From the NCBI GenBank assembly GCA_949987565.1, contig OX465121.1, positions 6,528,774 through 6,592,773 of the forward strand: DNA of 64,000 nucleotides. Reading direction: 5' to 3'. Positions 24,929-37,732 of the stretch are shown piece after piece (within the stretch, counting starts at the first letter, position 1; each line of letters begins with the position of its first letter). This stretch comes from Luidia sarsii. Lineage: Eukaryota; Echinodermata; Asteroidea; Paxillosida; Luidiidae. A model generated the notes under the pieces. That model saw nothing but the letters and a program-made list of their open reading frames with translations, was not told where the DNA came from and did not search any database. The translations under genes were made by a program, and so were the position numbers.

Positions 24929-27900
24929 TTAATCAGACTCTTCGTCCTCTGAGGAGGCTTCACTGGACGAGCTCTCGGACTCCGTAGAGCTTCCGCTATC
25001 TTCCTTCTCCCCGTTCTCTTTGGGCTCCTCCTTGACGGCTGCCTTCTTACCCTTGGGCCGTCCCTTGGTCCCTTTAGTCTTGGGCTCCTCTTCTTCCTCC
25101 TCCTCCTCCTCCGAGGATGAGGAGCCGGAGGAGGCCGACGAGGAGGAAGAGGAAGCCGAACTGGAAGCCTCTTCTCCGTCCTCCTCCTCTTCCTCTTCTT
25201 CATCGTCGTCATCCTCTTCGTCGTCGGAGCCCGAGGCAGCGTCGCTGGAGTTGGCTTCAGAGCCGGACCCCGAGGAGGCGGAGGACGAGTCTTCGTCGTC
25301 CGATTCTTCTTCGTCCGAATCTTCTTCTTCGCTGTCTTCTTCCTCTTCTTCATCGGATGCAGCTGCCTTCTTCTGCAAAGCAAAGTAAGACAATCGGTCA
25401 TTCCTGAATCTTATTACCGGACAATCTGTCTTCAACAAACATTCTCTACAGCGCACATCTAATTCATCTATACTGCCACACAACAAAATCCGACCGTGGT
25501 TTTTTTTTTTAAAGACATTTCATCAAATATCTCAGGGGAACATGACTGTCATTTTGATTACTGGGAAAATTGTATCATCAAATCACAACCGAGTAAAACA
25601 GAAGTCAGTTTGTAGGCAGATCTCAGATGTAAAGGATGGCTATTAGATACAACTATTAAAGGGGGATCGTCATTCACTGATGCTCTTTAAGACTAGACTA
25701 ATCTGCTAGAGGTTCTATATTCTATAATTCATTATTGAGGAATAGATGTTGGTGGTTGGGGTTGTACCTTTCTCTTGACTGGTGGCTTCTTCTTGGTCAC
25801 CTCTCTGGAATACTTGCTGAGTCCTGCCTTCTTGAGCTCATCGTACCTATCCCTATCCTCCTTGGAGAGAGTCTGAGCAAGAAACAGATAAAGACAGGCT
25901 TGGTTCAGCACAGCTAGTTGCCTATCTGATATGGCCCAAATCTGAGGGCTGGAGAGTTCAGGTGGTAGAGTGCTGGTACATTAATCCCTAACGCTTTGCA
26001 CCTCCCGCACAGGACACACACTGTATACCGCAATTTACCACAGTGCCCACAGGGGTGTAGGCTCACATACCACAGGACACCACAAAAACCCCGCTGTGGA
26101 ATGTCCTGGTGCATGGCCCTTATCCTCCCACAGAAAAACCATGTGTGGTTAAAACCATGTGTGGTTAATTGTGGTTTCAATGCCGGTTAGGGTCAACCCT
26201 AACCGGCATTGAAACCACAATTAACCACACATAGGCCTGGGCTCAAGTCCCACTCCATTTCAGCATTCTTGGCTATTTTCATAAATCGTTTTCACACCAT
26301 GCAGTCAGTTTCTTTGAAAAGCAAGAAAACTGTTTAAAGAAAAAAATGTTGTGAACTGCTTGAATGACCAACATTATGCGTCCAAATCTTTTTTGAGATG
26401 GTTTTTTGTTGTTCTTACCTTCCTATACTTGTCAATCTCCTTCTTGTATTCCTTCATCAGCTTCTCCTTCTTGGCCTCGTAGCGTTTCTTGCCGTAAGCC
26501 GACAGGTCTCTCCACTTACTGGCCACTGCTTTGATCCTCTCTGTGCTGGGCAGGACTTTGATCTCGTTGGTACGCATGTGCTCAGCGGTGAAGATACGAT
26601 AGCCGCTACTACATAGTCCAAACGGGGAAAAAAGATGATGGTAAGTGAGGTTCAACCTTGGCAAAGAAAACTTTGACTGGACCAGGACTTGAAACAGAGT
26701 GTGAACCCACAGATACTGTTTGCAAGTGCAGATGCCTTACCACTGACATATCGTGTGTTTGGGGACCTACGTAGTTTTGTATCCTCAGCACTTAATGAGG
26801 AATAAATGAGATGGGAGATAAATAGTCCAATGTTGTGATCTTACTTGAGTGGCTTATCCGGTTCTCCTTTAAGAAGCTGTCTGTCAAGATGCTTTCGCTG
26901 AAGAGATGAAAAACAGAAAGACTTGAATCATGATGCGATCATTCTGTCAAATGTCAGGAGTTATGACGGTCTCTGTAGCATTTGTTTAGCTGTTTGTCTG
27001 TTGGTCTGTCTAGTAACCTTTGCCTATCTGTCAGTCTGTTTGTCTGTTGGTCTGTCTAGTAACCTTTGCCTATCTGTCAGTCTGTTTGTTGGTCTGTCTA
27101 CTGACCTTGGCCTGTCTGTTGCTCTCAGCTGCTTTCTGTACCCATGGTGTCTTCTCACTTTTCTTCAGTTTGTCCCAGGCTTCCTTCAAGCGATTTATGG
27201 CTGCAGTCTTCTTCAGCTAAAACAAAAAATGTTGAAAAGCCTTTAGAAAGTTCAGCTAGATAAATGCATAAGAGACGTATGGAGCATGAGCCATAAAATA
27301 TTCCTGTAAAAAACACGTGCAGAATGTAATGTGTACTGTCTCTGTTACTGTAGTGTCGTGTCTCTTGCTTACAGTAACAGGTGCATTAGGTAATTGGTGC
27401 CTGTACTTACTTCATGTTCTGCCATGTATGCTGACAGGTGGTGACTTGTGTACATCCCAACGCCGGTCTTGTTGGCCTTGTCGTCGTCGTCATCATCGTC
27501 ATCGTCATCCTCGTCATCATCACTATGGCAACAAAAAGTGACAAAACAGGTAAACTTTGGCTCTAAAAACAAAGGATCATGATGACGTTTAGTCTTAAGG
27601 GGCAGTAAACAACAACTTACATCAGAAATCACATCAATTAGAAATTTGAAATCAAATGTCGCCTTACTCTGATTTTGCAGTTAAATGTAGCTATAAACTA
27701 AAGTGAAAAAAAAAATATGCACTGCTATGTCTAGAAAACCTTTCCCTTTATACTCTGACATTATTAGACAAATGAAAGACAAAAGAATCATGTCCACATA
27801 CTCCGAATCCTCCTCCTGTTCCTTGCGTGCTTCCTGGGCTTTCCGTCGATATTTCTCCTGAAAGAATCCAGGCAAAATGAACGGACAGGGTTAGGCAAGT

Positions 27901-30900
27901 CCTCCTAGGGTCTGTGGTATCTTGGAGGAGACGGTGGAGGACTGTTAAAACTGTTGAGGCCTCGTCAAGTTAGCCTCAGACTCCGGCAATGGAACAAGAT
28001 TCTGACTAAATTAGACCATATGGCCCAGCTAAATAGTCTCAATAAAACAAGACACAGTCAGGTAATTTTCCCTTTTTACATATAACACCTTTTTGGGTGA
28101 ACATGTTTCAAAGAATAATCAGACATAATTCAATTGTTTCTTTTAGTCTTACTTACTATTTCTTAAAAGGAATGATTAAAATTTCCTATCCACAAGACAA
28201 CACTGTTAGGAATGGCAGCGTGGACATCAAGCAACATGCATGCATGCAGGAACCAGCGACACTGCTTTGCTTGGAAAGTCTGGTGAATATCTAATCACGC
28301 CTCGTCTTACAGTGTATGCCCAACAATGCTGCAACTTCTCTTACGCACACAGATGGAGGTGAATGAGACGAGCCATTGTAAGATTGATGAAGGATTAAGC
28401 AACCATCACATTACCAAGCTGAGGCAGGGAGGACATCAAGAAAGGTAGGGAGGGGTGGAGGAGGGAAGGGAGGGATGTGGGGAGGTTTGGGGGGATGGAA
28501 TATAGGTAGGATGGACCTACCTTCTTCCGTTGCGGCAGTTCACTAAACTGCCTTGCCAGACTCCTTGTCACCTCAGTATCACTCATGCCAGGGTTTTGCT
28601 TCTTGAAGGCTTTCCGTTGCTCTTGCGTGAACAGAAAGAGGGCCGAGACTGGCTTCTTGGGTTTAAGGCGGGACGTGGACTATACAGGGTGGGCGTGGTA
28701 AGGGAGGGGGGAGGAGGGGAGACGCCTTTAAGCAACTAAAAAAAAAAACACAGCCAGGGGATACAATCGCACTTTTTGGGGCAAAAGGGTGATGGCGTGC
28801 ATACTGACAACCTTTGAAAAGTTTTTTTTTAAAGTTTTTTATTTTTATCCCAAAATGACATTTTGATCCTAGCAGGACCTTTCTCAAAGGCAGAATGGCA
28901 GAAGACCATATTAATTTTTATTTTACAATATCTTTGCATTTTTTCGCTACTTCTACTGCCTTTGCATCTGATGTGAAATTCACAAGATCTGAAGTTTTCA
29001 TCCACAAATTAGCTTTCTCAAAATTGAATCTTTTATTTAAGGGCAGCACCATGCAACTGTTTAATCTAGTTGGATTAGAAAGGTCTCTTGGGCTTCAGAA
29101 GTTCCCATATTTCAGCTTTGCCGTCAGAAGGTCAAGAAAACTGTACCTATTTTGTTCAATGTAAACATAGTGGGTTTTGTTGTCAGTATGCAGGGACCAC
29201 TCTTGAACATGCACAAGGTTAGGAAATCAGCCACAGCAAAATGCAATAAGCAATCACAAGCGAAAAAAAAAAATTGCAGTGCACATTTGTAGACTTTCAT
29301 TCCAGGGTTTTCACACAACTTGGGAAAATGGCACAAAAAATTTACAAAATTGTAAGTAGACTATCTCTAAGGCAGCCCATCACCTTTATTTGTGTGGGTT
29401 TTAAGTTTTCAGGTTTTATGGAATTTTTTGTTTTGTTTCCAGTTTTCAGTTTTCAAACAACCAATTGTAAATTGGTGGCCAATCACAGACTTTCACCAAG
29501 AATGCACTTTACCAACACATACATGCAAAGCAAAAGCAGGCTAGTGTACTCAAACACAACAGCCAAGTGGACACCTGGACCGATTAGGAATCCCGCAGTG
29601 GTCAGATGATCAGGAAAAGCTGAGGTCGTGTCCGAAACGGGCTTCCAGAGCTACGGCTAGGGCTATTGTCTTCGCATCTCCATGTCTTCCCAATAGGGGG
29701 AAGACCTAGACCTAGCTCTAGACGCCCGTTTCGGACACGGTCTTGCTGATGTATTGCCGACTAATACGTATCTGATTGAAACAATGATTGGGATATTCCT
29801 TTGACATCACATTGCAGACTCACAGGCATGATAAGAGATGGAACAAGGTGAAGACATTGCTTACATTATTTGCTTTGGGCGTTTTCTTGGCTTGTCTTTC
29901 AATGGCTTCCAACTCTGGATTGTATCTTTCTCGTTCCTCCTCTGGTAGAGCCTGAAAATAACGAGTGGAATGGAGGATTAAAATCATGACAGTAGATTCC
30001 GCCAATCTGGTCATTGAAACAATCTATTACAAGCACAATATCAATGCTGGTGAGTTGCCTTTGGAAAAGGTCCTGCTAGGATCGAAACGTCAGGCCCTCT
30101 AACTTTTCAAATTAAGTCTTTTTAAGAACAATCATTCCAATCTTTGGTGTAGAATTCATAGGATTCAAATTGGAATTTATTTCTATCATTCTTCCACAGT
30201 TGTAATGTCTTTCTCTGATCTATTCACCTCTTGTATCCGGATAAATGAAAGGTAAGATTTGAAAAGATAAAAAAAAGATTGTTCTCCTTAACATAAAATC
30301 ATATATAAAAGGACTTTATTTACCCCAATATACTTCTCTAGGTCCGTTTTGTACTGTGCCTTGAGCTGTAGGGAAATAAATAAAAGGAATCAGGATGGAT
30401 GTAGAACACAGAGGCTTAGGATGTAAAAATCAGGGTTGGAAGGATTTCTATGATTTGGGATGCTCACTGAGTACATCAAGACTTTGGATGCACTGATCCT
30501 GTAAAGATGTCTTCATCGGGATGTAACATCCATCAATCCGTTTGTAAAATAGCAAAGGGGATGACTAGCCCAGCACTTGAACCTGAGACATCACAGATGT
30601 CAGTGTCTTCTCGAGCCCTTTCTCTCCATTAAACTTAGACTAACAGATACTGGACGCAGGCGACCCCATTAGGCGTGAGTGTAGTCAGGTCATTGAATGT
30701 TACTTTCATGAGAGCATGCAGACCTGCTCCACACGCTCCTTGTAATCTTGCTTCTTCTTGGCGTCGGTATCAGACCACAATGCACTGCATTCCATCATCT
30801 TGGCTCTGGTGTTGGATCCCATGTGTCCCATTTGCTTCAACATCTCCGAACAAAACAGATTGTAAGCATTCCTGAAACAACAAACATACAAACCGCAAGG

Positions 30901-33900
30901 TTGAAAAAACTGGCAAAGAAAATTAGACTGGACGGGGACTTGAACCCGAGACCTCTGGATTAGCGTACCAGTGTTCTTCCATCTGAGCTATCCAGCCCTC
31001 ACATGGTGGCCTTCCCTATTAGTCAACTAGTCTTTGCCGGAGTGGGCACCAGTCAGAAGCAATTCAACCAAGGGCAAAGATCATTCCACACTGGGACTTA
31101 AAGAAGCCCAAATAAAATCAGTAACATTATTCATGATGATATATCATTTTGTTATTAGATTTTACAGACTGGTGTGCAAGGCTAACAGACCCGCCGGGAA
31201 CTAGGTAAGTTTTTCAAACTCAACTCGAGTAGGATTTCAGCTCAGGAGAGAGTAAAGTTGTGCAAGACGTCTAGTGAGTGGTCCTCTTAGTCTTAGTGAC
31301 TTAGTCTAAGAGTTGATGGTGACTTACGCTGGGGGCTTGGATGGTTTGCCATCCATTCCTTCCTTCAATTTGAGTTCCTTCTTGGTCAAAAGAGGCTTCT
31401 TAATCTCTGGGATCTTAAAGTTGGGATTCTGCTCCAAGTATATCTCGACCTCTTTCTGTCACAGACAAAAAAAAGTAAAACAAAGGGAATAACATTAATG
31501 TTCATTCTATTCTGGATGTGCTTCACTCATGTTTCTATTGGTGCTCAGTACATGTATTGATTAATTTTTCAAATGCCACTCACCCCATATTTGATCTGTT
31601 CCTCCAACGCCTTATTGATCCACTTCACTCGTTTCTTGTCCGGCATGCTCTTCCACTCTTCCCTCAGCTGGCTGTCCACTTGACCTCGGGTCACCTACGG
31701 GGCCAAAGGTCATTAAAAAAATTAAAATATATTTCAAAATGAAGGAAATATTTCAACCAGCACTTTTACTTGATTTTGTTTTATTCTGATTCGTCATAAA
31801 CCTTTCTAGAAGTCTCAAAAGTTAGAGGGCCTGACGTGGAAACTGTATTGCAGGTCGGTTTAGTCAGTGAGCGTTTTTTTGTATTAACTTTCTAGAAGTC
31901 TTTGAGGAAGGTCCTACTCAGATCAAAACATCTCCTCTAACCTTTTCTATATTTCAGCTCGGTTCAGCATTTAAACAGTTAACATTACTTTGTACCACAC
32001 TATTTAGTAAGAAGTTTGCAACATTGTATTTTCATCAAGATGAGTGATAGCATTGTGCATACCTCTTGATCTTCTCTCTGTAAAATCTCAAACCTCTTGC
32101 CAGCCCACAGCTGGTATGGATTGAGCAGTTTAGGGGGCTTGGGACCACCGCCTCCATGTCGACCATCTTTCTTGTACTCTGGATGCTCCGCCCTGAAAAT
32201 AATGAATATTCGTGTATGTGATGAATATGCATACAGCATGAATGTCCACGCACTGTTGTGATTTGAACAGGCTGGCTTAGTATCTATAGATGGCATTGTA
32301 CTAAGTCAGTAGCTGCAAGTTACATTAAAAAAAGTGGCCGAGAAATTAAGGAGGGAACTCACAGGAAGGTAGCCAGTTCCTTCTGATACATCAAACGTTG
32401 GTCACCGTATTTCTGGTTGTATTTCGCCTGTAAGTCAGTCACAAGACAGAAGAGTCAAGGTCACCAACAGCAACGACAGTATGAGATAGATGCTTGGTGA
32501 GGAGTTTGCTAACTTGGAGGGCAAAGGCAACAAAAGACTGGTAGTTTAAGATGTGGTCAATAGACAATCAGATCATTCTAGAATGGGAGAATCGTTGGAA
32601 TATGGATGAAAATTGGCATTGGCTATTCTTCAGTCAGGAAAGAGTTTTGTTTATTTTTTTTATTTACACAGAATTTGCAAAGAAAAGGTCCGTTTAGGGT
32701 TGAGACATTAGGCCGTCTAAGTTTTTCAGAATTCCCCCAAAAAAAATTTCAAGAGAATATTCTAACTGTTTAATTCATCGAGAGTGTTGAGCCTCGTGGC
32801 ATCACCTTTTTATGTTCAGGCAGCTCTTTGAACTTGACGGCCAAGTTCCTTGAGATTTCGTACTGAGGCATCTCAGGATGCTTCTTCTTGAACTTCTTGG
32901 CCTTCTCCGAGTAGAACATGAAGAAGGGGGTCAGAGGTTGCTTGGGGAGGTCAGGGTGCACCTGCAAAACGGCCAATCAAAATAACAAGGTCATGACTAA
33001 TTAATGAGTCAGTTGATTTCATTAATTAAATTAGCAATAAAAGGTTCAGTGTGAATACTTTCTTGTAAATTTCTAACCCAATTTAAGTGTTTTAAATCAT
33101 TGCAACTTTATCATATTTTGTGTTGATAATGGCTTTATTTTGTCTATACGGAAATCTTGACGCTTACCAATTTTCGGTGGGAAAACGGATTCTGGACGAC
33201 TTGCAGTGCGTCTGCTGTGACCTCAGCCATGGTACGATATTTACGAATCTATCAACAGAATGAGGGAACAGAGGGTCCAGTGCCACATTTAAATAAAAAT
33301 TGCAAATTAGGCTAAAGCTTATGAATATTCATGAGGGGTATGGAACTGGATAGTAATGTAAACTAGGCTAAAGCTTATGAATATTCATGAAGGGTGTGGA
33401 ACTCCAGTAAATGTAAATTAAGCTAAAGCTTATGAATATTCATGAGGGGTGTAGAACTCCAGAAAATGTAAATTAGGCTAAAGCTTATGAATATTCATGA
33501 GGGGTATGGAACTGGATAGTAATGTAAACTAGGCTAAAGCTTATGAATATTCATGAGGGGTGTGGAACTCCAGTAAATGTAAATTAAGCTAAAGCTTATG
33601 AATATTCATGAGAGGTGTAGAACTTCAGTAAATGGAAATTAGGCTAAATTTATGAATATTCATAAGGGTCAACTTTGAGAGTGACCCAGATGTCATTGGC
33701 CATTAATGTTTTAAATAATTGTACCTCATTCTGAATAACATCCCATTCTTTCTGGCAGACATCTGAAGGGAAGCTGGCAAATCCAACCTTATTCCAATCT
33801 ATCTTAGAGATGCAGACTTTGTAGGAGTGTTTGTCCGTCTTGGGAGAATGCTCCTGGATATTGTGGATGAGCTGGATACGATCCTGGAGGGAAAACACTG

Positions 33901-36855
33901 AGAACAAATCCACAAGAAAGTTTCAAGATCAATCCATATCTTGGATGGGCAACCAAATTTTTCTTTGCCAATTTTTTTCAATTTTTAGATTCACTTATAT
34001 TTCATTGTTTTTGTTAGGTTAGATGTTGTAATTAACTTTGAACGTACCAGCCTTGGCATGTTTCTTGGCGGGACTCTGGTCCTGGTTTCCCTGCTGGTGA
34101 CTGTCAGAGACGCTGGACCTCTTCTTGCCACGAGTCACTGTCACAAATGAAACAAGACGCAAATCAACATCTTTTATTCTGGACAATTATTATCAAGAAA
34201 ATGAAATGGAAGGTGAATATTTCAGAAACAAAACCTACTTTATCTATTTCAGAAGTCTTGAGATTGTTCTGAGGCACTTCCTGTGCATGTGTCAACCACA
34301 ATTTTACTCTCAAAGTTGTAAAAAAAATGCTTCAAACTTCCAAAAAATATGAATGAGAATAATGGACCTGACATTCCAATCCCCACACTCCACAGGAGCC
34401 AACTTAACTAGGGCAGAATGTTTTTTTGACAATAAAAGACAAGACTGAAGAGGGGGGGGGGCTCTGAAATGAAATGACCAGAAGCTGTGTTGAGTGTAAA
34501 CCATTGTACTGCCATGGTGTTATGCTTCTGGCTGGATCCCACTACTGTGATTACTGTCTGGCATGTATTGGGTTTTCTTGTGGTACCCTTGTGGGTTCCA
34601 CCAGGCGCCTTCCTGCTGGGGTCAGGTCAACTTCAAGGGGGTCAAAGGTCACCTGGGAGACCATGCCAACTATGCGAATGCCATAGAGTAGACCCCTGTG
34701 ATGCTATCCACAAAGGTTCTCAAACCTCATGTAGGTTTGGGTGTGACTTGAACTTGAAGCAGCAGATAACCAAAATAATAGATACTAAGAATAACATACT
34801 TAACTAGATTACAAAAATAATCCAAATTCAAGAAGACACATATTAATAACCAGGGCTCGACTTTAGCACTAGCCCGACGGTCATTGTCTAGTAAAAACAG
34901 CTGTGGGCTAGTAAAATGACCCACTTTGCTAGCCCGGCGGACTAGTAAAAGACAAAAAAAAAAACGATAGGGGCGACGATGAGAAAGTAGAAACTAAATT
35001 TTACAGGGCTAGTAAAAATTGCTGCGGGCTAGCAAAAAACTAAATTTACTAGCCCGGTGGGCTAGTTAAAAACAAACTTAAGCGCGAGGCTTGATAAGGA
35101 ACAGAAATTTGAGATAAAATCTATTCTTGTAATTTTTGAACATCCGATAATAATTATTTTATTGCCACATTCACTTGTTGATTTTCTGGATTGTTAAATT
35201 TAGTATAATTTTAAATATCATAAATGTGCCACATGTTTTTCAATTTTGAAGGATGTAAGTTTTGTACACGTACAGGAAATCTTGAGTTAAAAAGAAATGC
35301 TGATTAAAATTGATTTATTCTACTGATATCAGATATGGTTTGGCTTGGCAAAATACCAATGTTACCAATCCTGAAATAGTTATGAAAAAAATTAATATGA
35401 AATTTATTAAAGAGAAATTAAGGTGAGACTTTTGCTTTTGGGCCAGCCAAAACAAAAGGAAATCTTATATTTACAGGTGAACACAGACCACTAGAAATTA
35501 TTAATTATCAAATGTTTCAATGATAAATATACACTAATTGAGAAATGTATTAATTAATATGTACAACATAATTCATAGGCCAGGCACTTCTTAGGAAGTT
35601 TTTGATCAATTAAAAAAGTTTTTTTTAATGAAGAACATTGATCGTAAAATGAAAATCTATTCAACTCTTGTTTATTCAAAGTTGGAACTTTTTATTTTCT
35701 AATTACTAGGCCCCTATTTCTTTTACTTCAAACAGCAAAACAAATACTAGTAACGAGTAACATGTTGGTGTTCATTTCTAGTTATTCAAAAACATTGAAA
35801 TTAGTGTGCATCTTTTATCATTCATTTAATTCAAAATTCTCAACAACAAAAACTGGAGAAATACTTGTCCAAATTTAAATGTTTAAATTGTTTTTTAAAC
35901 ATGATTAATGAATTCATAGAACCTAAACTACAGTATAGTTAAGTAAAATGAACATCTCTCCCCATCAGGTAAATTTAAGAACACTCAACTTTAAAAAATG
36001 ATACTGAGACTGAGAGTGAGACTGAGAGGGAAATTTTAAACATTCATGAACCTAAAAATGTTTTTAAATGATTTTTTTCGACATACGGTAGGGCCTTGTT
36101 CTTCAAAACAGTAGGTCAGTATCTGATGAATGAGAAGAAAGTGCTAGACCGATTCCAAGAATTAAATCTCAATCTTGAAACCGAAAGTTTAAACTTCAGA
36201 CTTGAAAATAAACGACCATCGCAACGCGCGGCAAACTTCGCTCCGTAAATACATGTAGGCCACGACGCGAAAAAAAAGTATCCCTCCAAAAAACCGCTGA
36301 TTTCATTTCCATCGCCAGACAGCGGATGTGAGGAGAAAAAAAAAACCCATTTCAGCCGAACGGTGGACTGGAAAATGGCTGGATATTATTCAATGGTTGG
36401 TTCATGTGGGCTTAGCGAGTATAAAAATAGGCGCGGGTGAGTGAGGGGGAGACGAGGCGGTGGTGTGCCGTGCACTGGTGGGGTGCTGTGACGAGCTAGG
36501 CACGGTGCAATAGGCACCTGCACTAACCATACGAGCTAGTGACCTGGCCATTGCCTTACGTAGCAATGCGTGGGGAAAATGCGTCATGCACGCCTGCCTT
36601 GAGGTAGCGTGTCTCAACCGCTGCACCGACCCCCTCAAAAAAATCATCCCACCCCGCCAAAACACCGCCGAAAAACCTCCCCGTATCGCGCTTAAAAATC
36701 ACCAAATCACCAAAAACCGCGCATCATGGGAATCTATGATTCCCACTCGACACCACAGTGGGGAGGGTCGGGGGAGATGGGACGGGGAATTGGGGGAAAG
36801 ATCAGGTTTGAAAAAGAGGAAATGTTACCGAGGACTTACCTTCCGTGTCAGCCAT
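24929..36855 (-). CDS. UBTF: Upstream binding factor UBF (nucleolar transcription factor 1)
   Basis: HMG-box architectural factor that keeps rDNA open and supports RNA polymerase I initiation in the nucleolus. Coding exons in transcript order: 36855-36840, 34137-34048, 33897-33725, 33248-33168, 32961-32806, 32427-32363, 32192-32063, 31694-31584, 31455-31328, 30871-30724, 30365-30324, 29951-29865, 28679-28521, 27857-27802, 27522-27411, 27216-27106, 26897-26845, 26608-26419, 25872-25768, 25372-24929; all phases agree, 818 aa. After a basic leader the dimerisation region (about 36-120) has IDWNKVGFASFPSDVCQKEW. HMG boxes lie near 124-193, 208-274, 311-380, 413-480, 500-565 and 569-636; boxes 1, 4 and 6 are clearest (LTPFFMFYSEKA, PVSALFLFTQEQRK, NSGYRIFTAEHM). 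The last 147 residues form the Glu/Asp/Ser tail typical of UBF, ending SSEDEESD. A second acidic run precedes box 5. Confidence 0.95.
26157..26232. repeat. Perfect 37-bp-arm hairpin
   Basis: Arms 26157-26193 and 26196-26232 are exact inverted copies separated by two bases (CA). The stem includes TGTGGTTAATTGTGG and CCGGTTAGGGT. Just upstream, ACCATGTGTGGTT is repeated. It lies in UBTF intron 18; it may be one end of a small mobile element, but I found no matching outer boundary. Confidence 0.9.
26657..26750 (-). repeat. Degenerate tRNA-like SINE
   Basis: GGCAAAGAAAACTTTGACTG followed by a B-box-like GACTTGAAAC on the plus strand is the complement of the SINE 3' half seen at 44640-44690. UBTF intron 17. 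Confidence 0.55.
26985..27100. repeat. Tandem repeat in UBTF intron 16
   Basis: Units rich in GTCTGT and containing GTCTAGTAACCTTTGCC are repeated about twice, with a partial third copy running into exon 16's donor region. Confidence 0.75.
28858..28893 (-). repeat. Dispersed repeat family A fragment
   Basis: TTTTGATCCTAGCAGGACC followed by TTTCTCAAAGGCAG keeps the stem-loop but has lost the CAGGCCC side. UBTF intron 12. Confidence 0.65.
29628..29738. mobile_element. 111-bp MITE
   Basis: Terminal inverted repeats GTGTCCGAAACGGGC and its complement bound an element in UBTF intron 12. GGTC stands directly outside both ends (29624-29627, 29739-29742), a possible 4-bp target duplication. No coding capacity. 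Confidence 0.65.
30057..30110 (+). repeat. Dispersed repeat family A (single copy)
   Basis: Core AAAGGTCCTGCTAGGATC followed by GAAACGTCAGGCCC. UBTF intron 11. Confidence 0.85.
30903..31038 (-). repeat. tRNA-like SINE, best-preserved copy
   Basis: The minus strand has a tRNA-like block: GGCTGGA at the 5' side pairs with TCCAGTC at the 3' side (7 bp, one wobble), an A-box region TAGCTCAGATGG and a perfect B box GGTTCAAGTCC. The anticodon arm is distorted, so it is not a functional tRNA. A conserved stretch GCAAAGACTAGTTGACTA precedes the tRNA-like part here and at 44563, unlike SINEs that start with the tRNA head. UBTF intron 9. Confidence 0.75.
33299..33662. repeat. 55-56-bp higher-order tandem repeat
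   Basis: About 6.5 units containing GCTAAAGCTTATGAATATTC fill most of UBTF intron 3 (33249-33724). Three unit types, told apart by GGTATGGAACTGG, GGTGTGGAACTCC and GGTGTAGAACT, occur in the order A-B-C-A-B-C-A, so a trimer of about 166 bp was duplicated as a block. Confidence 0.9.
34853..35093. mobile_element. Possible degenerate hAT-type MITE
   Basis: Begins CAGGGCTCGACTTTAG and ends TTAAGCGCGAGGCTTG, roughly complementary termini. The interior repeats GCCCGGCGGACTAGTAAAA-like strings in both orientations. No convincing target duplication. UBTF intron 1. Confidence 0.45.
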
Positions 36856-37732
36856 GATGGAGCGATGATAATGCTGATCAGCCCCTAGAGCTCCGGGTCA
36901 CGTCTAGCGGCCACCGCCCGCTGCACTTCATCCGCGCTGCCCCGGTACCAGTGACGCCTCAGTAACTGCTGACGTGATGCCTGGCGCGTTCGCGGGTCAA
37001 GCGCTCAAGTAAAGTAGTGCGTGCTTTCTGGGCGCTTTCTCGCCGGCCCGATCGGATTTTTCCAGAATGTTATCGGAAAAATGGAAAACCCGCGCCAATT
37101 TTTTGCCGAAAGATGAAGAAAAGCGAGTGAAAGTCCGATTGTTTCACATTTATCTCGATTTTTTTCTCACGTGTAGTTAGAAACGACATATCATCCTCGT
37201 GCGCGCATATTACAATCTTAAATTCAATTTTTTTTTTTTATTCCTTTACAAACAATTTTTCTGAAAGCAAAATATAACTCTAATACACAATGATTATTGC
37301 TTAGATATAATCTTACATCAAATTAGTTTTTATAAAAAAAATCAATAATAATAATGGTAAAGCTCGTTTCTAATTTATTAAAATAAGCAATCATTTACAT
37401 CGGGTCAAAAGACTGACCAATCAATTTTGCGTTTAGGCGAAAAAATGAATTAATCATTGCCTAATTTGAATCGGTAATGATATTCAAAGGTCAAAATCTG
37501 CATAATGTGCGCGGACACATCGCCACAGACAGTCTCCACGGGTGCGAGGGAGGGACGGGGGAGGCATCGAGACAGGGACGGGGGAACGACGGGGGAACAT
37601 CGTCACCTGCACGGCCAGTCTCCTCAAGATCGTGCGCCGTCACGCCGCGGCCAAACCATTAAACCAACCACCGGAGATGGGCAGCAACAAAACCCTCTAG
37701 GCTCCGAGGGGAGGGGAAAAAATCAGGAAAAA
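36856..37732. promoter_or_regulatory. Divergent promoter region between UBTF and the GGT7-like gene
   Basis: Start codons on opposite strands are 877 bases apart. Both flanks of this block (about 36400-37080 and 37500-38000) are richer in G, C and CpG than the rest of the window, while 37080-37480 is AT-rich. This looks like two promoter islands with a spacer. Bidirectional use is inferred from layout. Confidence 0.55.

Noticed and set aside
24853..25407. Long alternative frames over the UBTF last exon (182 aa Arg/Pro-rich on minus, Ser/Glu-rich on plus)
   Set aside because: They are shadows of the low-complexity GAG/GAT/TCC codons of the acidic tail; only the frame joined in phase to exon 19 continues UBF.
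30903..31038. Functional tRNA gene
   Set aside because: The acceptor stem and B box are good, but the anticodon arm does not fold properly and diverged copies are dispersed elsewhere, so a SINE fits better.
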